This document shows, in pieces, positions 36,814 through 45,190 of a stretch of 64,000 nucleotides of DNA. The translations under genes were made by a program, and so were the position numbers. Position 1 is the stretch's first letter, and each line of letters begins with the position of its first letter. The DNA is from Pseudoalteromonas shioyasakiensis (GTDB lineage Bacteria; Pseudomonadota; Gammaproteobacteria; Enterobacterales; Alteromonadaceae), in the NCBI RefSeq assembly GCF_001550135.1, contig NZ_LRUE01000013.1, forward strand, positions 142,009-206,008. The letters are read 5' to 3'. Below the pieces are notes generated by a model, which was not told where the DNA came from, searched no databases, and saw nothing but the letters and a program-made list of their open reading frames with translations.

Positions 36814-38031
36814 GTGGCACTTATCGTCCAAAAATTCGGTGGCACCTCAGTTGGCTCAATAGAGCGAATTGAGGCAGTCGCCGACCTTGTTGTAAAAACC
36901 AAGCAACAAGGCCATCAAGTTGTGGTGGTACTCTCGGCTATGTCGGGAGAAACTAACCGTCTAATTAAACTCGCTAAACAAATCGATTCTCGACCTAGTG
37001 CTCGTGAGCTTGATGTATTGCTAACCACCGGTGAGCAAGTGTCAGTCTCTCTGCTGGCAATGGCTATCATCAAACGTGGTCACTCAGCGGTAAGCTTGCT
37101 TGCTGATCAGGTCAACATTCGCACCGATAATATGTTTGGCAAAGCGCGCATTGAAGAGATTGCTGCGACTCGTCTTAAGCATGAACTTGAGCATAACCGT
37201 ATTGCCATTATAGCGGGCTTTCAGGGCCGTGATATTGAAGGCAATATCACTACGCTTGGTCGCGGTGGAACAGATACCTCTGCGGTTGAGATTGCAGGTG
37301 CTATCAATGCCGACGAATGCCAAATTTACACTGATGTTGATGGGGTATATACCACCGACCCGCGTATTGAACCAAATGCGCGACGTATGAGCCATGTCAC
37401 CTTCGAAGAAATGCTCGAAATGGCCAGCCTTGGGGCTAAGGTGCTACATATTCGTAGTGTCGAAGCCGCAGGAAAATATAATATACCGCTCAGAGTGTTA
37501 TCGAGTTTTAACCCGGATCAAGGGACCTTGATCAGTTTTGAGGAGCCGGATGTGCAAGCAAACATTGTGTCGGGTATCGCCTTTAATCGTGACGAAAGTC
37601 TGATTTACGTTAATGGCGTGCACCAAGGAACGGAAAACCTTGCAAAAATTTTGAAACTTTTTGCAGAATTCGGCATCGAAATAGATATGATTAATCAAGT
37701 TAATCATAACTTTGAAAAAATAGACTATGCTTTTACTGTGCACACGAATGATTTTGAGCAAGCGCTTGAAATTTTGACCAGTAACCAAGATGGTATCAGC
37801 GCAGAATCTATAAAAGGGATCAGCAATGTTGCCAAGGTGTCTGCAGTAGGTGTAGGGATGAAATCTCACTCTGGTGTGGCAAGTTTATTTTTTAATGCCC
37901 TTGCCGATGAAAACATCAAAGTGATGCTTGTATCGACATCAGAAATAAAGATATCAGTTTTAATTGACGAAAAGTATTTAGAACTGGCTGTACGTGCGCT
38001 ACACAAAGTTTTTTTAACTGAAAATGAATAA
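36814..38031 (+). CDS. lysC: Aspartate kinase (lysine-sensitive type, monofunctional)
   Basis: The 405-aa enzyme makes aspartyl phosphate, the first step to lysine, threonine and methionine. It begins MALIVQKFGGTSVGS from a GTG codon six bases after the alaS stop, with GRGGTDTSAVEIAGAINADECQIYTDVDGVYTTDPR, then two ACT domains from about 265. The ACT region signals feedback control by amino acids. It is the usual companion of alaS and csrA in this order. Confidence 0.96.
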   Translation: MALIVQKFGGTSVGSIERIEAVADLVVKTKQQGHQVVVVLSAMSGETNRLIKLAKQIDSRPSARELDVLLTTGEQVSVSLLAMAIIKRGHSAVSLLADQVNIRTDNMFGKARIEEIAATRLKHELEHNRIAIIAGFQGRDIEGNITTLGRGGTDTSAVEIAGAINADECQIYTDVDGVYTTDPRIEPNARRMSHVTFEEMLEMASLGAKVLHIRSVEAAGKYNIPLRVLSSFNPDQGTLISFEEPDVQANIVSGIAFNRDESLIYVNGVHQGTENLAKILKLFAEFGIEIDMINQVNHNFEKIDYAFTVHTNDFEQALEILTSNQDGISAESIKGISNVAKVSAVGVGMKSHSGVASLFFNALADENIKVMLVSTSEIKISVLIDEKYLELAVRALHKVFLTENE

Positions 38032-38124
38032 GATCTAGAGTTTTTACTTACTTTTAAGTCTATATTTCATTAGAATGTTTTTGACGCGGAATCTTTTAAT
38101 TTTTTGGAACATGGGAGCAATAGA

Positions 38125-38316
38125 ATGCTAATACTAACTCGTAGAGTAGGTGAAACCCTTATGATCGGTGACGAAGTAACAGTTACTGTTCTTGGTGTTA
38201 AAGGAAATCAAGTTCGCATTGGTGTAAATGCACCTAAAGATGTATCAGTACATCGTGAAGAAATCTACATGCGAATCCAAGCAGAGAAATCTAACCCAAA
38301 TCCGGGCAACGTTTAA
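38125..38316 (+). CDS. csrA: Carbon storage regulator CsrA
   Basis: The 63-aa RNA-binding protein controls translation by binding GGA loops in mRNA leaders. The sequence [16 protein letters not shown] is diagnostic, and the RNA-contact residues near VHREEIY are kept. GGGAGC before the ATG at 38125 decides the start over an upstream ATG. A strong terminator follows. Confidence 0.97.
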   Translation: MLILTRRVGETLMIGDEVTVTVLGVKGNQVRIGVNAPKDVSVHREEIYMRIQAEKSNPNPGNV

Positions 38317-38334
38317 TCAGCGACAGATATTTTT

Positions 38335-38363
38335 AAGAGCCACTCACTGAGTGGCTCTTTTAT
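38335..38363. terminator. Terminator of the lysC-csrA unit
   Basis: A perfect 12-base inverted repeat (AAGAGCCACTCA/TGAGTGGCTCTT) is followed by T-rich DNA. The stop codon of the opposite-strand gene lies inside it, so it may act on both strands. Confidence 0.88.
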
Positions 38364-38811
38364 TTAGTTCAGCTGTTATTTCATCATTTAGCGCTTGTTT
38401 AGAAATATATTGCATACCGCGCTGAGCCTTTAAAATATAACCTCGCTCAGTTTCAATGATCTCACTAATTTGTTGCCAGCTTAATTGGTAGCTTTTATGC
38501 GGGTTTTCGGCTTTAACGCCTTCATCATCAAATACGACAGTGACTTCGCTACCTGATGCACGACTCATCATTTGTCTTGCGACCCACCATGGGCGCTTGT
38601 AATAAAACGATAAGCACTCAACCACGGCAAGCATAATCATAAAGCTGCCTAAATAATGATTATCTAATTGATAAAAAGCCAACAAGCCTAAGGTTATTAA
38701 TAATACCAACAACGGGTATTTGGGTTTGGCTTGAGATGAATAAGGTAAAGACTCATCAAAGCATTCGCAATAATACGGTTTATCTAATTTGTAAGTTGTA
38801 CTTAATGTCAT
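38344..38811 (-). CDS. YcxB-like membrane protein
   Basis: The 155-aa protein has two membrane helices (about 30-65) and a C-terminal domain with VTVVFDDEGVKAENPHKSY and WQQISEIIETERGYILK, which fits the YcxB family. Function is unknown. AAGTGAG seven bases before the ATG at 38811 decides the start over an upstream GTG. Confidence 0.72.
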   Translation of the reverse strand: MTLSTTYKLDKPYYCECFDESLPYSSQAKPKYPLLVLLITLGLLAFYQLDNHYLGSFMIMLAVVECLSFYYKRPWWVARQMMSRASGSEVTVVFDDEGVKAENPHKSYQLSWQQISEIIETERGYILKAQRGMQYISKQALNDEITAELNKRATQ

Positions 38812-38935
38812 TCGTAGGCTCACTTAATTTGCTGGCGGCAGTTTAACATTGATAGAAAAAATCTTCTGTAGTTGGTTTTCATTTAGTTGTCATTGTGAGA
38901 GCTTAAGATATGCGTATTTTAAAGGTGTAAGTTGT

Positions 38936-39859
38936 ATGTTTGTTAGTTCAATGTCATTAGCACTTGCAATGACCACAAATACTTTTTTAGTTATGGGCGA
39001 TATGCCATACACCCCGATTGATGAAATCAATCTCGGCAAAGATGGAAAAATTGCCAAGGCAATCGCAGCAACACCTCATGGCTTTTTAATGCATCTTGGT
39101 GATATGAAATCAGGAGCGTTTGCTTGCACGAATAAGCTTTTGCAAACTAATAAAGCGTTATTGACGTCGTTGACCCCGCAGCCTTTTATTTACACCCCAG
39201 GTGATAATGAATGGACCGATTGCGACCGAGAAAAACTATCGGTGCGTTTTGATGAGCTTGAACGGCTAAGCTTTGTTAAAGGCTTGATGTTTGACGATGC
39301 TTATACAAAAAAAACACAACAACTTCAGGGTTATGCAACCCAAGCTGAAATGCTAGAAAATGCTCGCTGGCAGTTTGATGGCATTGAGTTTCGCACTTTG
39401 CATATACCGGGCACTTTTAATGGTCGCTCACAAATTTTAAAAAGTGATAAAAACGCGGCACTAGATGCCGCCGACAAACGTGATAAGTACAACTTAACTT
39501 GGTTGAAACAAGCACTTGTTCAGCAAGATGCTAAGGCCTATGTATTTGGTTTTCAGGCTGATATTTACCACCCGACCAGTAAACCCGCTTGCAGCGAGTC
39601 ACAACGTTCTAATTGTGATGCATTTAGAGTGTACCGTGATGCTATCAGCGACTTCGCAAAGCACACCAATAAGCCTGTACTTGTAATGCATGGCGATACC
39701 GGCCCATATTGCCAGCAGCAGTTAGCGAGCAACTTAACGCGTTTAAATGTCCCCGGTGATTTTGCCGTTAGCGATGTAGCTAAGGTGAGTTTTATTGACG
39801 GCCAGTGGCATATAGCGAGTGTAACGACAAACGAGCCCCTCACAACGGGTTGTAAATGA
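38936..39859 (+). CDS. Metallophosphoesterase-like secreted protein
   Basis: The 307-aa protein has a short hydrophobic N-terminus and the metallophosphatase pattern: GDMPYT near residue 22, HLGDMKSG, and YTPGDNEWTDC with the GDNE motif, then a late VMHGDTGPY. It should hydrolyse phosphate esters outside the cytoplasm. AAGGTG precedes the ATG at 38936; a longer form from a TTG is unlikely. Four cysteines suggest disulfides. Confidence 0.8.
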   Translation: MFVSSMSLALAMTTNTFLVMGDMPYTPIDEINLGKDGKIAKAIAATPHGFLMHLGDMKSGAFACTNKLLQTNKALLTSLTPQPFIYTPGDNEWTDCDREKLSVRFDELERLSFVKGLMFDDAYTKKTQQLQGYATQAEMLENARWQFDGIEFRTLHIPGTFNGRSQILKSDKNAALDAADKRDKYNLTWLKQALVQQDAKAYVFGFQADIYHPTSKPACSESQRSNCDAFRVYRDAISDFAKHTNKPVLVMHGDTGPYCQQQLASNLTRLNVPGDFAVSDVAKVSFIDGQWHIASVTTNEPLTTGCK

Positions 39860-39884
39860 AAGCTTAAAGTTAGCGAGTTTCTAG

Positions 39885-40580
39885 ATAAAGAAGCTATCAG
39901 CTTTCAGCCGTCAGCTATCAGATTAAAACAAAAGAGCTCGTAGGTTGGGTAGAGCGGAGCGAAACCCAACAAGTTAGCGAGTTTCTAGGGGAAAGAGTAA
40001 AGTTATCGAGTTTGAGGCTCACGTAGGCGTGAAATTTATTTTGCGCGATGTTTCTTAAATCTACGTGTAAGTCGTAGGTCGGGCTTTAGCCCGTCAATGT
40101 TAGCGGTTATGTGTCGCCATAAATGACGACCTACATGATGTAGGGTAGAGCGGAGCGACACCCAACAAATTAATGAGTTTCTAGGGGGAAAGAGTAAAGT
40201 TGCGAGCCTAAGGTAGCTGCGGGTTTATCCCTCGTAGGCGTGAAATTTATTTCGCGCGGTTCTCTGAATTAATGCGGCTGTAGGTCGGGCTTTAGCCCGT
40301 CAATGTTAGCGGTTATGTGTCGCCATAAATGGCGACCTACATGATGTAGGGTAGAGCGGAGCGACACCCAACAAGTTAGCGGGTTTCTAGGGGAAAGAGT
40401 AAAGTTAGCAAGCTGCTTGACACAAGCTGCAGGCAGCCTAGAGTCGCTAACTCGCTAACTCGCTAACTCGCTAACTCGCTAACTCGCTAACTCGCTAACT
40501 CGCTAACTCGCTAACTCGCTAACTCGCTAACTCGCTAACTCGCTAACTCGCTAACTCGCTAACTCGCTAACTCGCTAACT
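39885..40580. repeat. REP-like island with a 16-unit octamer array
   Basis: GTAG-headed palindromes occur in several copies: GTAGGTTGGGTAGAGCGG...CCCAAC, GTAGGCGTGAAATTTATTT, GTAGGTCGGGCTTTAGCCCG, and GTGTCGCCATAAATGACGACCTAC. A block of about 240 bp (near 40080 and 40270) is itself duplicated with small changes. From 40451 to 40578 the octamer CTCGCTAA is repeated 16 times perfectly, after one variant copy. No coding sequence is supported. Confidence 0.88.
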
Positions 40581-40591
40581 TACATACACAA

Positions 40592-40614
40592 AAAAGCGGC
40601 ACTTGGCCGCTTTT
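40592..40614 (-). terminator. Terminator of the small lipoprotein gene
   Basis: The stem AAAAGCGGC/GCCGCTTTT has a five-base loop and an A run on the left, a T run on the minus strand, lying 19 bases beyond the stop. Confidence 0.8.
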
Positions 40615-40632
40615 CTTAAGTAAGGTGTGTTA

Positions 40633-40824
40633 TTAGCAGTTAGTTTCTTCTGCGTTAACACCTTCTTTTACTTCTTCACATGCATCTTCAACTGCATTTT
40701 GTGTATCAGTAATTGCTTCATCAATACGCTCACCTGCGTCTTCAGCAGAGTTGTCTTCACAACCCATGATGAATAAACCTGAAAATAGGGCGATAGTAGC
40801 GGCTTTTAAAGTTGAATTTTTCAT
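40633..40824 (-). CDS. Small acidic lipoprotein
   Basis: The 63-aa protein has a lipobox (IMGC, Cys22) and a short acidic helix (DAGERIDEAITDTQNAVEDA) with two more cysteines. It resembles entericidin-like or osmotic-stress small lipoproteins in size only. AAGGAATTT lies before the ATG. It is next to a DUF1328 membrane peptide gene on the same strand, and both may respond to envelope stress. Confidence 0.75.
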   Translation of the reverse strand: MKNSTLKAATIALFSGLFIMGCEDNSAEDAGERIDEAITDTQNAVEDACEEVKEGVNAEETNC

Positions 40825-40875
40825 AATGAAATTCCTTGTAAATTTAAAATAAAGTAAGTGGTTATCTGCTTTTAA

Positions 40876-41049
40876 CTACTTAGGGACACTGCCTCTAAGT
40901 GCTCCTGATACCAGCGAAATAACTAGTAATACTAAAAATATAAAAAAGATAATCTTAGCGATGCCTGCAGCGGCTCCTGCGATACCGCCAAAACCTAACA
41001 CTGCTGCGATTAACGCGATAACTAAAAAAGTAATTGTCCAGCGTAACAT
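40876..41049 (-). CDS. DUF1328 (YtjA-type) small membrane protein
   Basis: Translation of the minus strand from the ATG at 41047-41049 gives 57 residues beginning [20 protein letters not shown], with a glycine-alanine turn ([12 protein letters not shown]) and a second helix, then a TAG at 40876. This matches the DUF1328/YtjA family of two-helix peptides. AAGGAGACC lies ahead of the start. It is upstream of the small lipoprotein gene on the same strand. Function is unknown; expression under stress is common in this family. Confidence 0.85.
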   Translation of the reverse strand: MLRWTITFLVIALIAAVLGFGGIAGAAAGIAKIIFFIFLVLLVISLVSGALRGSVPK

Positions 41050-41266
41050 AGTGGTCTCCTTGGCTATTTAAATTTTCTTAAGTTCGATGTAACTGAAGCG
41101 AGTTCTGTGCCAGAAGTTTTATTTTATATATTTCAATGGGTTGTGTGTTTTTGTCGTTCTTTATAGGGTTCATCATTTGGTAACTTTTACGAGTAAGCAT
41201 GTAACTTATTCATAGTGATATTTTTTCATATTGAGATGAATGAGGAAAAAGAGAATTGCTGTGGTT

Positions 41267-41281
41267 ATTGGTAAGACCAAT
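41267..41281. promoter_or_regulatory. PdhR-type box 1 upstream of oadGAB
   Basis: ATTGGTAAGACCAAT is a perfect palindrome of the form ATTGGT-N3-ACCAAT, the binding consensus of the pyruvate-sensing repressor PdhR. It is about 300 bp before oadG, so it may work with box 2 or serve the divergent promoter. Confidence 0.65.
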
Positions 41282-41469
41282 TTAACTTTATTTTAAGTGG
41301 ATAGCTCTAACGCCTTGTTGTGCGTGGTTTTTAGGCTTTTTACTACGGTTGGTTAATAGCTGAACATATAACGTCTGGCTATATTGACTATTTATATCAT
41401 CTATAACGGGGCTTTAAATGCGCTAATAGTAGGGTGTTAATTATATGTGCGTCATGTTATTTTAAATTT

Positions 41470-41486
41470 AATTGGTTTTACCAATT
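41470..41486. promoter_or_regulatory. PdhR-type box 2 upstream of oadGAB
   Basis: AATTGGTTTTACCAATT is a perfect 17-bp palindrome containing ATTGGT-N3-ACCAAT. It lies 97 bp before the oadG start, in the likely promoter. PdhR releases DNA when pyruvate is plentiful, so the operon would be induced by pyruvate, a product of the enzyme. Confidence 0.72.
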
Positions 41487-41583
41487 TACAATGGTGCTAT
41501 ACAAATGAATTTTGTTTGTTATTATTGGTGCATAATTATTTAACAAAAATAACTTTTTATTTTAAGTAAGCGAGGGGAGTCGT

Positions 41584-41832
41584 ATGGATATAGGTGGATT
41601 ACTCACCACTGCGGCCAGTTTGATGGTGACAGGCATGGTAGGCGTGTTTGTTTTTCTGACTATTTTGATTTCAGCAGTCACTTTAATGTCAAAGGTAGTG
41701 GGTCGATTTGATGATCCTGCAACTGTAGAACCTACGCGTACAGCAAAAATTCAACCTCAACAGGGTGTGCCACAGGCACATATTGCAGCAATCAGCGCTG
41801 CAATTGCTCAATTTCGAAATAAACAAAAATAA
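41584..41832 (+). CDS. oadG: Oxaloacetate decarboxylase gamma subunit
   Basis: The 82-aa protein has one membrane helix (about 16-36) and a hydrophilic C-terminus ending with HIAAISAAIAQFR. The gamma subunit anchors the alpha subunit to the membrane part of the sodium pump. GGGGAG precedes the ATG. It is first in the oadGAB operon. Confidence 0.88.
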   Translation: MDIGGLLTTAASLMVTGMVGVFVFLTILISAVTLMSKVVGRFDDPATVEPTRTAKIQPQQGVPQAHIAAISAAIAQFRNKQK

Positions 41833-41847
41833 CGGGGCAGCTTAAAC

Positions 41848-43620
41848 ATGGCTAAATTAAAATTAACCGAATTAGTATTGCGTGACGCACACCAGTCTCT
41901 TTTGGCAACGCGTATGCGCTTAGACGACATGCTACCCATGGCAGAAAAACTCGATAATGCGGGTTATTGGTCAATTGAATCATGGGGTGGTGCGACGTTT
42001 GACTCGTGTATCCGTTATTTAGGTGAAGATCCTTGGCAACGTATTCGCGAGCTAAAAGCGGCAATGCCAAACACTAAGCAACAAATGCTACTTCGTGGAC
42101 AAAATCTTCTAGGTTACCGTCATTATGCTGATGATGTAGTCGAAAAGTTTGTTGAGCGTGCCCACAAAAACGGTGTTGATGTATTCCGTATTTTTGATGC
42201 GATGAACGATGTACGTAACCTTGAAACTGCCATTAAAGCCGCAGTTAAAGTAGGTGCTCATGCCCAAGGTACTATTTCGTACACAGTAAGCCCAGTCCAT
42301 ACGCTTGATATGTGGCTTGAGCTGGCAAAACAACTAGAAGATCTTGGCTGTCATTCAATTTGTATTAAAGATATGGCGGGTTTATTAAAGCCATATGATT
42401 GCGAGCAGTTGATCAAAGGCTTAAAAGAAACTGTATCTATTCCTATCGCAATGCAATGCCACGCGACGACAGGTTTAAGTACTGCAACTTACCAAAAAGC
42501 AATCGATGCGGGTATCGATATGCTTGATACGGCTATTTCGTCAATGAGTATGACCTACGGTCATAGTGCCACAGAAACTATTGTTTCAATTGTAGAAGGC
42601 ACTGAGCGTGACACCGGCCTTAATTTAAATGAGTTAGAAGAAATTGCCGCTTATTTCCGTGATGTACGTAAGAAATACGCTGCATTTGAAGGCAGCCTTA
42701 AAGGTGTTGATGGTCGTATCTTATTAGCCCAAGTACCTGGCGGTATGTTAACTAACATGGAAAATCAGCTTAAAGAGCAAGGTGCTGCTGATAAGCTTGA
42801 TCAAGTATTACTTGAGATCCCGCGTGTACGTGAAGACTTAGGTTACATTCCTTTAGTTACACCAACGTCGCAAATTGTAGGTACTCAAGCGGTACTCAAT
42901 GTACTGACTGGCGAGCGTTATAAAACCATCACTAAAGAAACTGCGGGTGTACTTAAAGGTGAGTATGGTGCAACACCGGCGCCAATGAATAAAGAGCTAC
43001 AAGAGCGTGTACTAGAGGGCGCTGAAGCAATTACGTGCCGTCCTGCTGATAAGCTTGAACCTGAACTTGAGAAGCTTGAAGCAGAGTTATTAAGTGAAGC
43101 TAAAGAGCAAGGTTTAGAGCTTGCTGATGACGTGATTGATGATGTGCTTACTTACGCATTATTCCCTCAAATCGGCCTTAAGTTTATTAAAAACCGTAAC
43201 AACCCTGATGCGTTTGAAGCAATTCCAACGGGTGAAGTCGCTAAGTCAGAAACTAAGCCAGCCTCTACAAGCCCTGCAAAAGCAGAGCAATACAGCGTTA
43301 AAGTTGATGGCAAAGTTTACGATGTAGTTGTAGCGCAAGGTGGTGAGCTCAAAGAGGTAACCCTAAAAGACAGTGAGTTAATTCCTCAGTCAGCTTCAGC
43401 GTCTGTTAGCGAAACCTTAAACGCGCCGTTAGCAGGCAATATTTTCAAAGTGAAGGTAAAAGCTGGCCAAACAGTAAACGAAGGTGATGTGGTTATCATT
43501 ATGGAAGCGATGAAAATGGAAACAGAAGTTCGCGCTGCACACTCAGGCACAATAGCTGAAGTATTAGTAGCAGAAGGCGACTCTGTTGCCACTGGCGATG
43601 CGCTAATCGCACTGGCATAG
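41848..43620 (+). CDS. oadA: Oxaloacetate decarboxylase alpha subunit (biotin carboxyltransferase)
   Basis: The 590-aa protein moves CO2 from oxaloacetate to biotin, yielding pyruvate. The N-terminal TIM-barrel carboxyltransferase starts with [14 protein letters not shown]; a PYC/OADA conserved domain follows (about 310-465), and the C-terminal biotinyl domain carries EAMKMET with biotin on Lys556. A linker rich in A, S, P and T joins them near 470-490. Confidence 0.96.
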   Translation: MAKLKLTELVLRDAHQSLLATRMRLDDMLPMAEKLDNAGYWSIESWGGATFDSCIRYLGEDPWQRIRELKAAMPNTKQQMLLRGQNLLGYRHYADDVVEKFVERAHKNGVDVFRIFDAMNDVRNLETAIKAAVKVGAHAQGTISYTVSPVHTLDMWLELAKQLEDLGCHSICIKDMAGLLKPYDCEQLIKGLKETVSIPIAMQCHATTGLSTATYQKAIDAGIDMLDTAISSMSMTYGHSATETIVSIVEGTERDTGLNLNELEEIAAYFRDVRKKYAAFEGSLKGVDGRILLAQVPGGMLTNMENQLKEQGAADKLDQVLLEIPRVREDLGYIPLVTPTSQIVGTQAVLNVLTGERYKTITKETAGVLKGEYGATPAPMNKELQERVLEGAEAITCRPADKLEPELEKLEAELLSEAKEQGLELADDVIDDVLTYALFPQIGLKFIKNRNNPDAFEAIPTGEVAKSETKPASTSPAKAEQYSVKVDGKVYDVVVAQGGELKEVTLKDSELIPQSASASVSETLNAPLAGNIFKVKVKAGQTVNEGDVVIIMEAMKMETEVRAAHSGTIAEVLVAEGDSVATGDALIALA

Positions 43621-43630
43621 GAGACAGAGG

Positions 43631-44761
43631 ATGGATGGTGTTTTAAACCTCTGGCATGCCACGGGTATTGCTAACTTTACTTTTCCGGCATTGATCATGA
43701 TTGCGGTTGGTTGCTTGTTACTCTATTTAGCAATCTCCCGTAACTTTGAGCCACTGTTGTTATTACCTATCGGCTTTGGGGCTATTTTAACTAATATCCC
43801 AGTTGCTGGGTTATCTGAGCCGGGTGGTCTTTTATATTACGTGTACCATATCGGGATTGACTCTGGGGTATTCCCACTTTTGATCTTTATGGGCGTTGGG
43901 GCGCTTACAGACTTTAGTGCCCTGATAGCAAATCCGCGTATGTTGCTGTTGGGCGCGGCTGCGCAGTTTGGTATTTTTGCTACTTTATTTGGTGCAATTC
44001 TACTTAACTTTATTCCTGGCTTTGAATTTTCGCTACAGGATGCATCGGCCATCGCCATTATTGGTGGGGCAGATGGTCCAACAGCTATTTTCTTAGCATC
44101 TAAGTTGGCACCTGATTTACTTGGTGCAATCGCAGTAGCGGCTTATTCATACATGGCACTTGTGCCAATTATTCAGCCGCCAATTATGCGCGCACTAACA
44201 ACGCAAGAAGAGCGCGAAATTCAAATGCCGCAACTTCGTACAGTATCGAAAAAAGAGAAAATTGTTTTTCCATTAATGGTGCTTAGTTTAACTATCTTGT
44301 TTTTACCTGCGGCAACACCGCTGGTAGGTATGTTCTGCTTAGGTAACTTGATGCGTGAATCGGGCGTGGTTGATCGTTTAAGCAATAGTGCACAAAACGA
44401 AATCATCAACATTACCACCATTTTCTTAGGCTTAGCGGTAGGCTCAAAGCTTGCAGCCGATAAGTTCTTAACCGTAGAAACAATCGGTATTTTGGTGTTA
44501 GGTGCTTTAGCCTTTGCAATCGGTACAGCTTCAGGGGTGTTTATGGCAAAAGGTCTTAATAAGATCTCTAAATCGCCAATCAACCCATTAGTAGGCGCAG
44601 CCGGTGTGTCAGCGGTACCAATGGCAGCACGTGTGGTTAATAAGGTAGGCCTTGAGAGCAACCCGCATAACTTCTTGTTAATGCATGCCATGGGACCAAA
44701 CGTAGCAGGGGTATTAGGAAGTGCCGTTGCAGCAGGTATTTTGTTAGCGATTGTTGGCTAA
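43631..44761 (+). CDS. oadB: Oxaloacetate decarboxylase beta subunit (sodium pump)
   Basis: The 376-aa integral membrane protein decarboxylates carboxybiotin and pumps Na+ out. It has about ten hydrophobic segments and family motifs [32 protein letters not shown] and [15 protein letters not shown]. The GGADGPT loop contains the Asp implicated in sodium and proton transfer. Confidence 0.96.
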   Translation: MDGVLNLWHATGIANFTFPALIMIAVGCLLLYLAISRNFEPLLLLPIGFGAILTNIPVAGLSEPGGLLYYVYHIGIDSGVFPLLIFMGVGALTDFSALIANPRMLLLGAAAQFGIFATLFGAILLNFIPGFEFSLQDASAIAIIGGADGPTAIFLASKLAPDLLGAIAVAAYSYMALVPIIQPPIMRALTTQEEREIQMPQLRTVSKKEKIVFPLMVLSLTILFLPAATPLVGMFCLGNLMRESGVVDRLSNSAQNEIINITTIFLGLAVGSKLAADKFLTVETIGILVLGALAFAIGTASGVFMAKGLNKISKSPINPLVGAAGVSAVPMAARVVNKVGLESNPHNFLLMHAMGPNVAGVLGSAVAAGILLAIVG

Positions 44762-44796
44762 CAACACGATTAAGTCGATTTACTTCCAACCGACTG

Positions 44797-44826
44797 GCGC
44801 AGTAATTTTACTGCGCTTTTTTTTGC
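44797..44826 (+). terminator. Terminator of the oadGAB operon
   Basis: A nine-base stem GCGCAGTAA/TTACTGCGC is followed by eight or more T, 35 bases after oadB. Confidence 0.9.
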
Positions 44827-44888
44827 CTATAGACTAGGGTCACCCTAAAGAAATTGTAGTTAAATGATAGTTGTGTAAGGAAGCCACC

Positions 44889-45065
44889 ATGAATATCTTT
44901 ATTATCTTACTATGCCTTTTTGTTGCTTTGGTTATTCTAATACCGCTACTTGAAAAGTATCAGTCTAAAATGGGGCTTGATGGCGCGACAAAGTATGCAA
45001 AGTACATTTGGCCACTGGTGATGATTTCGCTAATTATTCAACTTATCTATGTTCTTTTAAGGTAA
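44889..45065 (+). CDS. Small two-helix membrane protein
   Basis: The 58-aa peptide has two hydrophobic helices (about 2-22 and 39-57) separated by a short charged loop (EKYQSKMGLDGATKYAKY). I do not recognise the family. AAGGA before the ATG at 44889 marks the start, and the gene lies between terminators of its neighbours, so it is a single-gene unit. Confidence 0.65.
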   Translation: MNIFIILLCLFVALVILIPLLEKYQSKMGLDGATKYAKYIWPLVMISLIIQLIYVLLR

Positions 45066-45147
45066 TAATTGTATTAACCCGCAGTGCCTTCAGTACTCGT
45101 TTTAGTAAAGTCTATAATAGTTTTAGCCGGATTTATTCTAGGCACAA

Positions 45148-45176
45148 AAAAGCCGCTTCAAGTTGAAGCGGCTTTT
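45148..45176 (-). terminator. Terminator of the M23 peptidase gene
   Basis: The stem AAAAGCCGCTTCA/TGAAGCGGCTTTT with a three-base loop is 15 bases beyond the stop at 45191. A-rich flank on the left gives the T run for the minus strand; it may also end the small membrane gene. Confidence 0.88.
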
Positions 45177-45190
45177 ACATGTTTACCTAA

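Larger units (their letters stand above)
41050..41583. other. Long AT-rich region upstream of oadGAB
   Basis: No gene is visible in these 534 bases. The region holds divergent promoters for the DUF1328 gene and the oxaloacetate decarboxylase operon, plus two PdhR-type palindromes listed separately. Confidence 0.6.
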
